Position numbers and translations under genes: made by a program. A DNA stretch of 64,000 bases from Nocardioides rubriscoriae (GTDB taxonomy: Bacteria > Actinomycetota > Actinomycetes > Propionibacteriales > Nocardioidaceae), in assembly GCF_008087085.1 (NCBI RefSeq), contig NZ_VIYJ01000010.1, positions 124,001 to 188,000 of the forward strand, read 5' to 3'. A model generated the notes under the pieces. It saw only the letters and a program-made list of their open reading frames with translations, did no database searches and was not told the DNA's origin. Positions 26,088 to 33,698 of the stretch are shown in pieces; within the stretch, counting starts at the first letter, position 1; every line of letters starts with the position of its first letter.

Positions 26088-26108
26088 TTGACCCCGAGTC
26101 AGGGTCAA
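26088..26108. promoter_or_regulatory. Inverted repeat upstream of the DUF222 gene
   Basis: TTGACCC (26088-26094) and GGGTCAA (26102-26108) flank CGAGTCA, 20-40 bases before the DUF222 start. On the minus strand the outer half reads TTGACC, a -35-like hexamer. The site may be an operator or part of the promoter. Confidence 0.35.
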
Positions 26109-26386
26109 CGGGTGCGTGCTGCCGCGGGGAGTGGGACCACCGGGACTTCTGCGATGACTGCTCGGGACCAGCGAGCCCGTGGGGGCCGAGGACGGGACGC
26201 ACACCCGCCGAAGTGTCCGGTGCCGAGATGCGGCTCAACATGCGCTGAGTCGATCGTACGCCTGTTCGATTGAATGCGCAAGCAGGCAAGTTCAAGTTTC
26301 GTGATGTGGTGCAACCGCCCGGCTTTGCCGAGAGTCGGGCTGCTCGTCCCATGACGAAACGGGCCCCGCTGTGCGTCAATGAAGCC
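26109..26386. other. Intergenic stretch with lower GC, no gene seen
   Basis: This is the gap between the DUF222 gene and the small lipoprotein gene. The composition falls clearly below that of the flanks from about 26230 (for example gcaagttcaagtttcgtgat). I see no convincing ORF, hairpin or repeat. It probably holds the promoter of the lipoprotein gene. Confidence 0.5.
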
Positions 26387-26707
26387 ATGAGGCCGACAGC
26401 GGGGATCGTGGCCGTCCTTCTGCTGCTGGCCGGGTGCCAGTCGGAGCCGCTTTCTGCCGTCCAGTATGTCGAGTACAAGGACGACGCGCCCTCCCTCATG
26501 GTGTGGGTCACCGGCTGTAACCCAAATGCGCCAGTTGACGTCGAGGAGTCATCAACGAAGGTGCGTCTCACGGTGACCGCGGCCGAGCGGGAAGACGGCT
26601 GCTCGGACTCCATCGTCGTTGATCTGCCGAGCCCCGTGGGTGACCGCGTGGTCATCGACAGTGAGACCGGCAAGGAAATCACTCGGGTCGTCAGCATCAA
26701 CGAGTAG
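26387..26707 (+). CDS. Small putative lipoprotein in a low-GC patch
   Basis: This is a 106-residue protein with a lipoprotein signal: MRPTAGIVAVLLLLAGCQSE, lipobox LAGC with C17. The mature part has two more Cys (VTGCNPNAP and EDGCSDSIV) that could form a disulfide, and is beta-rich. I recognise no family. I chose the ATG at 26387 because it gives the signal directly; an in-frame extension to 26270 would bury it. Codon use is less GC-biased than in neighbours (several aaa, aat, gtt, tta-like choices), which suggests recent arrival. There is no partner gene on the same strand. Confidence 0.6.
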   Translation: MRPTAGIVAVLLLLAGCQSEPLSAVQYVEYKDDAPSLMVWVTGCNPNAPVDVEESSTKVRLTVTAAEREDGCSDSIVVDLPSPVGDRVVIDSETGKEITRVVSINE

Positions 26708-26866
26708 CGACCGGCTCCGCTATTGCGCCCGCTCGTGCCGCCAGGAGGGCTCCGGCCGACCACGCCGCCTCTTGTTCACACTACTGCCGTCCTGCGGGCT
26801 CCGCCCCCTGCTGGCTTCGAGATGCCACGGGCGGAGTAGCAACGATGTTCGGTCACTCAGCCGAGC

Positions 26867-27433
26867 TCAAAGGTGCTCTCGGACTTCTGCCTCGTCCCAA
26901 CCGAAAACGGTTGCTCCTACCCGCGTCCAGCCGTCGCCGTCACGCCAACCGTCGATTCGCTCCATCTCGTTGTGCAGGACGCTCACAACGTCTCGCACAG
27001 TGACTGAGCGCCAGGGAGAAGTCACCATGAACACGTCGTCGTCTTCGTCAGTGACGACCTCGCCCAGCTCGGTGCGTGGGACCCGGTGGGCGACGGGCCA
27101 GATGGAGGCGAGTTCGTTCGCGCTGCCCGTGTGCTCAGACAGGAGCTCGTACCCGTTAGCCCGAGCCTTGACCAGGGCTGCAGACGGAGCCGGAAGGGGA
27201 CGCACGTTGGTGGTTCGGCGACGCAGCAGGTCGATGAGGGCGCCGCCACCGTAGTCGTCGTAGTCCGAGGTAAGCCTGGCAGCGAGCTCGTCGTCCTTCG
27301 CCGAGGACAAGAGTCGCTGACACTGGTCCCCGACCAGCGTCACCGCGGGAAACGCAACGCTGTCACCAATGGCCATCTCGATCGACAGTGCGCACGAAGC
27401 AGGTTCGGCTGAACACAGCGCGCAACTCGACAT
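26867..27433 (-). CDS. Hypothetical protein with N-terminal Cys pair, low-GC patch
   Basis: This is a 188-residue cytoplasmic protein that opens MSSCALCSAEPASCALSIEM, a CxxC plus an extra Cys that could bind zinc. The rest is mixed alpha/beta with an acidic segment (EVVTDEDDDVFMVTSPW) and ends WDEAEVREHL. There is no signal peptide and no recognised domain. Base composition is below the flanks, like the lipoprotein gene on the other side of a 159-base gap, so both may come from the same transfer event. The ATG at 27433 is the start closest to the Cys motif. Longer upstream frames run into non-coding DNA. Confidence 0.6.
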   Translation of the reverse strand: MSSCALCSAEPASCALSIEMAIGDSVAFPAVTLVGDQCQRLLSSAKDDELAARLTSDYDDYGGGALIDLLRRRTTNVRPLPAPSAALVKARANGYELLSEHTGSANELASIWPVAHRVPRTELGEVVTDEDDDVFMVTSPWRSVTVRDVVSVLHNEMERIDGWRDGDGWTRVGATVFGWDEAEVREHL

Positions 27434-27714
27434 ACGACCATCCTGCCTGGGTTCGCTGCGCGCAACCACCAGCGTGAGGCGTCCTGGAGACAGGCGCTCC
27501 GCCCGGTCATGCCGCGTCCTGTGAACTCCATTGCCGAGAGTCGGGTGTTGTCCAGCGCTCTCGTACACGGACTGGCACAACGGCACGATCGGACCGCCAG
27601 CCCCGCTCTGCGCACGCCTGACCGTCGGCACGCAATCCCGTTGTGCCAGTCCAATGGCGGGAACTGACCCCCGATCCGCCGAGCGCCCGGGAGCTGCCCG
27701 CGACCAGCCGCCCC
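27434..27714. other. Gene-free gap with a perfect 15-bp inverted repeat
   Basis: GGACTGGCACAACGG (27569-27583) and CCGTTGTGCCAGTCC (27638-27652) are exact reverse complements 54 bases apart. The interior has no obvious gene. It may be a long-loop hairpin, a binding site pair, or the remnant of a mobile element at the right edge of the low-GC patch. Confidence 0.6.
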
Positions 27715-28821
27715 TCACGACACGACGGTGACCCGCAGCTCCCGGTCGACCAGCCCGCTCAGCCGCCGGGCCTCGGCCGCGATCGCGCCGTCCGGCCGGA
27801 CGGAGTCGTCGAGCCAGGTCACCGAGAGGTCGTCGCCGCGACGCGTCCAGGTCCCGCGCACGACGCCGCCGACGACGACGGGGTGGGCCTTGCGGGTCAT
27901 CAGGTCGCGCAGCGCCGGCGGGGTCACGTGGGTGTCCTGGGTGCCGGGGCCCATGACCCACTGGTCGTGGCCGGGGAGGAACCGCACGGCGTCCGAGGGG
28001 CGGGCCGCGTCGAGGTCGTCGACGTGCTCGCGCGCGACGTACGCCGTGGTGCCCTCGACGTCGACCGCCACCAACCGCTCGGCGGCCTCGGCCCACCAGC
28101 GCCGCAGACCCCGGCCGGCGCTCAGGCCCTTGTCCAGCCAGTAGTGCACGTGGTCGTAGGTCGACGGCCCGTAGGTGCCGACGTAGGCCAGCACGGCCCG
28201 CGGGCCGGCCTCCTCGAGGTCGGGGACGCCGCCCCAGCGCGGGCTGACGTCGAGCCGCTGGAAGGTGGCGCGGCCGTCCTGCGGGGGGCCGAAACCGAGG
28301 TCGCCCTGCCACGACAGCGGCTTGAGCAGGGTGCCGGCGCCGTCGGCGAAGACCGGGGCGAGGTGGCGGTAGGCGCGCTGCCGCGTGAGCACCTCGCCGA
28401 GCTCGGTGACGGTCAGCGGGCCGTCGGCGAGCGCGGCGCGCGCCGCGGCGCGGAGGCCCGGCCAGTCCGACGGTGCGAGCCGGTAGTGCTCGACCCAGCT
28501 CGGCAGCTCCCATTGCCGGCCCGACGCGCGCAGCGCCAGGTAGACCCCGCCGTCCTCGGGCGAGAGGTAGTGCACCGACCCGCGGAAGGCGAACGCCTTG
28601 ACCACCTCGCCCGCGACCAGGGCGTCGGCCAGCTCGCCCGGCTGCGACGTCGTACGCCGGGTGCGGACGGCGAGCTCGGCCAGCGACTCGTCCATCGACA
28701 GCACGGCGCCGAGGCGGCGTACGACGTCGCCGACCGAGGCGGTGACGACCGGCTCGAGCAGGTGGCGCTCCAGGCGCCAGGCGAGCGCTCGGGCCCAGGT
28801 GACCGAGACCTCCGTCGTCAT
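27715..28821 (-). CDS. Winged-helix DNA-binding protein (HTH_42 / AlkZ-YcaQ family)
   Basis: This is a 368-residue protein. The N-terminal third contains FAFRGSVHYLSPEDGGVYLA, matching the R-G-[ST]-x-H-[LY] region of the DUF1006/HTH_42 family. Winged-helix repeats follow around LTVTELGEVLTR and YGPSTYDHVHYWL. The C-terminal beta segment (FLPGHDQWVMGP, VVVGGVVRGTWTRRGDDL) is typical. Family members such as AlkZ and YcaQ are DNA glycosylases acting on crosslinks. The QxQ or QxD catalytic pair of those enzymes is not obvious here, so a glycosylase role is unproven. The ATG is at 28821, divergent from cysQ. Confidence 0.82.
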   Translation of the reverse strand: MTTEVSVTWARALAWRLERHLLEPVVTASVGDVVRRLGAVLSMDESLAELAVRTRRTTSQPGELADALVAGEVVKAFAFRGSVHYLSPEDGGVYLALRASGRQWELPSWVEHYRLAPSDWPGLRAAARAALADGPLTVTELGEVLTRQRAYRHLAPVFADGAGTLLKPLSWQGDLGFGPPQDGRATFQRLDVSPRWGGVPDLEEAGPRAVLAYVGTYGPSTYDHVHYWLDKGLSAGRGLRRWWAEAAERLVAVDVEGTTAYVAREHVDDLDAARPSDAVRFLPGHDQWVMGPGTQDTHVTPPALRDLMTRKAHPVVVGGVVRGTWTRRGDDLSVTWLDDSVRPDGAIAAEARRLSGLVDRELRVTVVS

Positions 28822-28877
28822 GCCCGCAGCCTCGCACCCGTTGCGGATCGACGTCGTCCCCGCTCTAGGGTGACCCG

Positions 28878-29672
28878 GTGAGCTACGAGCCGACGATCCC
28901 GCCCGAGTCCGCCGCCACCGACGACCACGTGCTGGCCGCGTGGCTGGCCGACGAGGCCGGACGCCGGCTGCTCGACGTGCGCGGCGAGGGCCTCGAGGGG
29001 CGCGAGCTCAAGGACGCCGGTGACGCCGCCGCCCACGAGCTGCTGATGGCGCTGCTCGCCGAGCACCGGCCGACCGACGCCGTGCTGTCGGAGGAGGGGA
29101 AGGACGACAAGGTCCGGCTGACCTCCGAGCGCGTGTGGATCATCGACCCGCTCGACGGCACCCGTGAGTTCTCCGAGCCGCCGCGCGACGACTGGGCCGT
29201 CCACGTCGCGCTGTGGGAGCGCACCGCCGGCGACGGCGGCGAGCTGACCGCCGGTGCGGTCGCGCAGCCGGCGCTGGGGGAGACCTTCACGACCGGCGCG
29301 CCCCCCGTCGTACCGCCCAGCACCAGCGAGAGCCCCCGCATCGCGGTCTCGCGCAGCCGGCCGCCGGAGTTCGTGCACGGCCTGGCCCGCGAGCTCGACG
29401 CCCAGCTGGTCGCGATGGGCTCGGCCGGGGTCAAGGTGCTCTCGGTCGCGCGCGACCTCACCGACGCCTACGTGCACGCCGGCGGGCAGTACGAGTGGGA
29501 CTCCGCCGCCCCGGTCGCCGTCGCGCGTGCGGCCGGCCTGTTCACCAGCCGCATCGACGGCAGCCCACTGCGCTACAACCAGGACGACGTCTACCTGCCC
29601 GACCTCGTCGTGTGCCGCCCCGAGCTGGCCGACCGGATCCTCACCTGGATCGCGGACAACGGCGTGTCGTGA
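28878..29672 (+). CDS. cysQ: 3'(2'),5'-bisphosphate nucleotidase / inositol monophosphatase family
   Basis: This is a 264-residue Mg- or Li-type phosphatase. The metal motifs are VLSEEGKDD, then IIDPLDGTREFSE (D-P-[LI]-D-G-T), and the C-terminal EWDSAAPVAVARAAG, which matches W-D-x-A-[AP]. An E-F-S-E segment rather than F-[VL]-x-G-x fits the CysQ/PAP branch. It would remove the 3' phosphate from PAP produced in sulfate assimilation. The GTG start follows a short leader. It heads a three-gene operon with GTGA overlaps to the HAD and VOC genes. Confidence 0.85.
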   Translation: MSYEPTIPPESAATDDHVLAAWLADEAGRRLLDVRGEGLEGRELKDAGDAAAHELLMALLAEHRPTDAVLSEEGKDDKVRLTSERVWIIDPLDGTREFSEPPRDDWAVHVALWERTAGDGGELTAGAVAQPALGETFTTGAPPVVPPSTSESPRIAVSRSRPPEFVHGLARELDAQLVAMGSAGVKVLSVARDLTDAYVHAGGQYEWDSAAPVAVARAAGLFTSRIDGSPLRYNQDDVYLPDLVVCRPELADRILTWIADNGVS

Positions 29673-30307
29673 CGCGACCCAGCACGGGAGTGGGCACGGT
29701 CGACCACGTGCTGCTCGATGCCGACGGCGTCCTGCAGGACCTCCCCGGCGGCTGGTTCGACCGGCTGCGCCCGTGGCTCGGCGACCGCGCCGAGGCGTTC
29801 ATCGAGGAGTCGTGGGTGGCCGAGGTGCCGACCCTGCGCGGCGAGGGCGACTTCTTCGACCACCTCGAGCGCCACCTGGCGGCGTACGGCGTGGACGTGG
29901 GGGTCGAGGAGCTCTTCGCGGCGGTCTGGACCTCGATCGAGCTGGTGCCGTCGTCGATCGACCTGGTGCACCGGCTGCGCGCCGCCGGCTACGGCGTCCA
30001 CCTCGGCACCAACCAGGAGCGGCACCGTGCGACCTACATGCGCACCGAGCTGGGCTACGACGAGCTCTTCGACGTGTCCTGCTACTCCTGGGAGCTCGGA
30101 GCGGTGAAGACCGAGCCGGCCTACTTCAAGCAGGCGGTTGCGCTCATCGGCTGCGCGCCCGGCGAGGTCGTCTTCGTCGACGACCGGCTCGACAACGTCG
30201 AGACCGCACGGTCGGTCGGGCTCGGCGGCGTGCACTGGACCTTCACCGACGGCATCGACGTGTTGCACTCGCGCCTGGCCGAGCACGGTGTCATCGTCGA
30301 CCGGTGA
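29669..30307 (+). CDS. HAD-superfamily hydrolase
   Basis: This is a 212-residue phosphatase of the HAD fold. Motif I is LLDADGVLQ (D-x-D), motif II is HLGTNQER, motif III is the Lys in GAVKTEPAYF, and motif IV is VVFVDDRLDNVETA. A helical cap lies between motifs I and II, giving a subfamily I layout. It should dephosphorylate a small metabolite; the substrate is unknown. The GTG start overlaps the cysQ stop and its stop overlaps the next gene's GTG, so the three are translated as a chain. Confidence 0.88.
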   Translation: MTRPSTGVGTVDHVLLDADGVLQDLPGGWFDRLRPWLGDRAEAFIEESWVAEVPTLRGEGDFFDHLERHLAAYGVDVGVEELFAAVWTSIELVPSSIDLVHRLRAAGYGVHLGTNQERHRATYMRTELGYDELFDVSCYSWELGAVKTEPAYFKQAVALIGCAPGEVVFVDDRLDNVETARSVGLGGVHWTFTDGIDVLHSRLAEHGVIVDR

Positions 30308-30699
30308 CCTCCTACGTCTCCCACACGACCATCGACTGCCACGACGCCTACGCGCTCTCCGAGTGGTGGAAGCCCGTGCTCGGCTACGTCGACCTCGACG
30401 GCGACCCCAACCTGCCCGGGCACGAGGAGTGCATGATCCGTGACCCCGAGAGCGGCCACCAGCTGCTCTTCATCGAGGTCCCCGACGCCACGCTGCCCGC
30501 CAAGCGGATCCACCTCGACGTCGTCCCGCGCGAGGGCACGCGCGACGACGAGGTCGCCCGGCTGCTCGCCCACGGCGCCACCCAGGTCGCCGACCGGCGT
30601 CACGCGAACGGCACCGGCTGGGTCACGCTGGCCGACCCCGAGGGCAACCAGCTCTGCGTGCTGCGCAGCCAGCAGGAGCGGGACGCCGCTGCCGGCTGA
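30304..30699 (+). CDS. VOC-family (glyoxalase-like) protein
   Basis: This is a 131-residue vicinal-oxygen-chelate protein. Two beta-alpha-beta modules are visible: SYVSHTTIDCHDAYALSEWW through HQLLFIEVPD, and KRIHLDVVPREGTRDDEVAR through WVTLADPEGNQLCVL. The ending D-P-E-G-N-x-[LF]-C is typical of Glyoxalase_6-type domains in actinobacteria. Metal ligands are not complete enough to predict an enzyme. It is coupled to the HAD gene by GTGA. Confidence 0.87.
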   Translation: MTSYVSHTTIDCHDAYALSEWWKPVLGYVDLDGDPNLPGHEECMIRDPESGHQLLFIEVPDATLPAKRIHLDVVPREGTRDDEVARLLAHGATQVADRRHANGTGWVTLADPEGNQLCVLRSQQERDAAAG

Positions 30700-30710
30700 G
30701 GCAGGGTCGG

Positions 30711-31625
30711 TCAGCCGACCTTCTCGAGGAACTCCAGCAGCAGCCGGTGGACGACGTCGGGCTTCTCCATCGGGATGAAGTGGGAGCCGCGCAGCTCGAC
30801 GTACTCGGCGTCGGCCATCCGCGCCGCGGCCGAGGCCATGTCGCGGGCCCCCGCCAGGACGTCCCAGGTCGCCGCGACGAACATCGCCGGCACCTCGATC
30901 GACGACAGCGAGACGCGGGCGTGGCGCGAGGTGCTGAGCGCGAGGTGGAAGTACCAGTCGAGCGGGGTCGTGAGGAACTCCTTGATGCCGAGCGCGGCCA
31001 GCTCGAGGTCGCGGACCGGCAGCATGAAGCCGGAGTGGGAGATCACCTGCACCGTACGGCGCCCGATCGGCAGCCGGCGCGCCACCGGCGTCAGGGCCCG
31101 ACCGGCGATGGTCATCGCGCGCGACACGTTGACCGTCATCGTGCGGGCCACGACGTGGGGGATGTGCAGGGGCGCCAGCATCGTGGCGAAGGTGTCGCCG
31201 GGCACCCCGGCGACCGCGAACAGGCCGGCGACCCGCTCGGGGTGGCGCACCGCCATCTCGAACATCGTGTTGACGCCCATCGACCAGCCCATCAGCACGG
31301 CCCGGTCGATCCCGAAGTGGTCCATGACCGACAGGCCGTCCTGGACGAAGTGCTCGATCTCGACGTGGCTGGGGTCGACCGGACGCTCGGAGCCGCCGAC
31401 GCCGCGGTGGTTCCAGGAGACGATCCGCACGCCGCAGTCGGGGTCGAGCAGGGCCGGCCAGCACCAGGCGTTGGTGCCCAGGCCGTTGCACAGCACGACC
31501 GTGGGGCCGTCGATCAGCCCGTCGGGGTCGTTGGTCCAGGCCCGCAGGTGGGTCCCGTCGTCGGACAGGATGTCGCGGAACGCGGGCGAGGAGGCCGTGA
31601 CGGCGCTCGCGGCGGAGGTCGGCAT
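30711..31625 (-). CDS. Alpha/beta hydrolase
   Basis: This is a 304-residue alpha/beta hydrolase. The oxyanion region is VVLCNGLGTNAWCWP, the nucleophile elbow is VLMGWSMGVN (Ser in G-W-S-M-G), the acid is likely in MFVAATWDVLAG, and the catalytic His is in ELRGSHFIPMEKPD. A helical lid spans about 165-230. The substrate is unknown; similar proteins include lipases, lactonases and haloperoxidase-like enzymes. There is no signal peptide. It is convergent with the VOC gene, 11 bases apart. Confidence 0.88.
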   Translation of the reverse strand: MPTSAASAVTASSPAFRDILSDDGTHLRAWTNDPDGLIDGPTVVLCNGLGTNAWCWPALLDPDCGVRIVSWNHRGVGGSERPVDPSHVEIEHFVQDGLSVMDHFGIDRAVLMGWSMGVNTMFEMAVRHPERVAGLFAVAGVPGDTFATMLAPLHIPHVVARTMTVNVSRAMTIAGRALTPVARRLPIGRRTVQVISHSGFMLPVRDLELAALGIKEFLTTPLDWYFHLALSTSRHARVSLSSIEVPAMFVAATWDVLAGARDMASAAARMADAEYVELRGSHFIPMEKPDVVHRLLLEFLEKVG

Positions 31626-31665
31626 GCGCCGATTCTGCCGTACGCCGCCGCCCGGCGGGCCGCGA

Positions 31666-31920
31666 TCAGCGGCGCGAGACGCGCGTGGCGGGTGCGTTGC
31701 CGAGGTGGTCGGCCGGACCCTCGACGGGACCGGTGTCGCCGGCGGGGGCCAGGGCGCTCAGGAAGTTGGCGACGTCCTGCCGCTCGACGCGCCTCTGGGC
31801 ACACGCGGTCGCAGCGATCATGGCGTTGCGGCGGGCGCGCTGCTGGGAAGCGACGGGCCAGTCCTGGACTCGCTGCACCCAGGCCCGCAGAGGGCTGGTG
31901 AGGGGGAGCGGGGCGGGCAT
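31666..31920 (-). CDS. Small conserved-looking hypothetical protein
   Basis: This is an 84-residue protein, rich in Arg, Ala and Gln. The central helix reads SQQRARRNAMIAATACAQRR, followed by a probable second helix VERQDVANFLSALAP and a flexible tail. There is no membrane segment. I chose the ATG at 31920, which gives M-P-A-P-L-P-L. It lies 40 bases upstream of the hydrolase gene on the same strand. The function is unknown. The well-formed amphipathic helices and codon use argue for a real gene. Confidence 0.55.
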   Translation of the reverse strand: MPAPLPLTSPLRAWVQRVQDWPVASQQRARRNAMIAATACAQRRVERQDVANFLSALAPAGDTGPVEGPADHLGNAPATRVSRR

Positions 31921-31999
31921 GCGGGCGACGTTACGCCGCCAGCGCGGTGGCGTCATCACCGTCGCGTGACATCTGCGTGAACGCACACGAAGTTCTCAG

Positions 32000-32095
32000 G
32001 TGCCGGGTCGGTCGGGCACCGGGTCGGTCGGGCACCGGCGCGGTCGGGCACGGGGTCAGTCGGGCACGGGGTCAGTCGGGCACCGGCTCGGCCAG
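32000..32095. repeat. Six-copy 16-bp tandem repeat overlapping the end of the EamA gene
   Basis: The unit is GCACCGGGTCGGTCGG with small changes, in six consecutive 16-base copies. The stop codon of the EamA gene (TCA at 32072-32074 on the plus strand) lies inside copy five. Copies four and five are identical. Copy-number change here would alter the protein's last residues. Confidence 0.85.
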
Positions 32096-32926
32096 CACCG
32101 GTCGCTGCCGGGTCGCGCCGATGCTGGCGGCGACCACGCAAGCGACCGCCAGCCACTGCGCGGCGCTCAGGGTCTCGTCGACGACCAGCAGGCCGGCGAG
32201 CGCGGCGGCGGCCGGCTCGAGCGACATCAGGATCCCGAAGACCGCGGGGCGCAGCGTGCGCAGCGCCACCAGCTCGCAGCTGTAGGGGATGACCGACGAC
32301 AGCAGCCCGACCGCGGCGCCGAGCAGGAGGATCCGGGGGTCCAGCATGCCGTCGGTCGCCCCGGGCACGAGCAGGAAGGGGCTGACCAGCAGGGTCGCCA
32401 CGACGCTGGCCAGGGCCAGTCCGTCGAGGCCTGCGAAGCGTCGTCCGGTCGCCCCCGACAGCAGGATGTACGCCGCCCAGCTGGCTCCCGCCAGCAGCGC
32501 GAAGAGCACGCCGAGCGGGTCGAGGTCGGCCCGTTCGGCGCCGAGCAGCGCCACCCCGACCCCGGCCAGCCCGACCCACACGAGGTCGCGGGCGCGGCGC
32601 GAGCCGACGACGGCGAGCGTCAGTGGGCCGGCGAACTCGAGGGTGACCGCGATGCCGAGGGGGATGCGCGAGAACGACTGGTAGATCGCCAGGTTCATCA
32701 GCCCGAGGCTGGTGCCGAAGCCGAGGAGCACCACGAGGTCGGCGCGCGACCGGCCGCGCCACCGGGGTCGGGCCCAGGCCAGCAGGACCAGCGAGCTCGT
32801 CGTCAGCCGCAGCCACACCAGCGCCGTGGGGGAGACGTCGTCGAACAGCGACTTGGCCACCCCCGCGCCGAGCTGCACCGAGGCGATCCCGATCAGCACC
32901 AGGACGATCGGGGAGGGGCGCGGCAC
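32072..32926 (-). CDS. EamA/RhtA-type drug-metabolite exporter
   Basis: This is a 284-residue integral membrane protein with ten predicted helices in two EamA repeats. The N-terminal GAGVAKSLFDDVSPTALVWL and C-terminal IPYSCELVALRTLRPAVFGI with SLEPAAAALAGLLVVDETL are typical of the RhtA branch, which exports threonine, homoserine or other amino acids. The substrate is inferred only from similarity. I chose the GTG at 32926, which places the first helix at residue 5. The C-terminal end lies within a tandem repeat. Confidence 0.87.
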   Translation of the reverse strand: MPRPSPIVLVLIGIASVQLGAGVAKSLFDDVSPTALVWLRLTTSSLVLLAWARPRWRGRSRADLVVLLGFGTSLGLMNLAIYQSFSRIPLGIAVTLEFAGPLTLAVVGSRRARDLVWVGLAGVGVALLGAERADLDPLGVLFALLAGASWAAYILLSGATGRRFAGLDGLALASVVATLLVSPFLLVPGATDGMLDPRILLLGAAVGLLSSVIPYSCELVALRTLRPAVFGILMSLEPAAAALAGLLVVDETLSAAQWLAVACVVAASIGATRQRPVLAEPVPD

Positions 32927-33004
32927 CGGGTCACCGTAGCGAGGCGGACGGGGGCCGCCCCCAGGGCGTGGCCGGGGCCGACCTCGCTGTGCCACGATGC
33001 GCGG

Positions 33005-33460
33005 ATGGGGACCTACCGCGTGAGCAGGTCGATCTCCATGGCCGCGGACCCGGCGCTGGTCCACCGGCTCGTCAGCGACCTGCGTGAGTGGCAGACGTGG
33101 TCGCCGTGGGAGGGGCTCGACCCCGAGGTCCGGCGCACCTACAGCGGCGCCCCGGCCGGTGTCGGTGCCCACTACGCCTGGTCGGGCAACCGCAGGGCCG
33201 GTCAGGGATCCATGGAGGTCGTCGGCGCCACGCCCGACCGTGTCGTGGTGGCGCTGGCCTTCCGCAGGCCCTTCCGCTCCACCAGCGAGGTCACCTTCGA
33301 GCTGGTGCCCGCCGGCGCGCGGACCGAGGTCACCTGGGTGATGACCGGTGAGCAGCGCGGTCTCGCCGCGGTGTTCGGCCGGCTGGTCTCGATGGACCGG
33401 CTGGTCGGCCAGGACTTCGAGAGGGGGCTCGCGCGGCTCAAGGCGGTCGCCGAGGCCTGA
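33005..33460 (+). CDS. SRPBCC (START-like) family protein
   Basis: This is a 151-residue single-domain protein. It begins YRVSRSISMAADPALVHRLV followed by S-D-L-R-E-W-Q-T-W-S-P-W, the usual polyketide-cyclase/dehydrase-2 start. The hydrophobic-cavity strands follow (STSEVTFELVPAGARTEVTW), and the long C-terminal helix reads QDFERGLARLKAV. Such proteins bind hydrophobic ligands; no enzyme activity can be assigned. The ATG at 33005 faces the divergent EamA gene, 78 bases away. Confidence 0.87.
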   Translation: MGTYRVSRSISMAADPALVHRLVSDLREWQTWSPWEGLDPEVRRTYSGAPAGVGAHYAWSGNRRAGQGSMEVVGATPDRVVVALAFRRPFRSTSEVTFELVPAGARTEVTWVMTGEQRGLAAVFGRLVSMDRLVGQDFERGLARLKAVAEA

Positions 33461-33486
33461 CGCGGTCGACGCGCTCGGGTCTCGGT

Positions 33487-33618
33487 GGTCGAGATGCGAG
33501 GCCGGCCACGGCCGAGCCTCGAGACCTCCTGCACCGACCCGGTGGGGTCCGCACGCGAGTTGGGTGCGTCGCTGGCCGGGTCTCGAGGCTCCTCGCTGGC
33601 GCTCGTCGCACCTCGACC
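33487..33618. repeat. Inverted repeat pair, family 2, second copy
   Basis: The left arm 33487-33526 (GGTCGAGATGCGAGGCC to GCCTCGAGACC) and right arm 33579-33618 (GGTCTCGAGGCTCCTC to GCACCTCGACC) are imperfect reverse complements. They match the pair at 19513-19622 in sequence and layout. This one lies between the SRPBCC gene and ilvD. Confidence 0.8.
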
Positions 33619-33698
33619 GCCGTGGTGCGCGAGTCGGGTGCGTCTCAGCCGTCCGGGACGGGTGCGGGGCGGCGTACGGACCGTCCTATCCTCGACCC

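Noticed and set aside
27569..27652. Terminal inverted repeats of an insertion sequence
   Set aside because: The arms are 54 bases apart with no transposase between them and no target duplication visible. Kept only as a hairpin or remnant.
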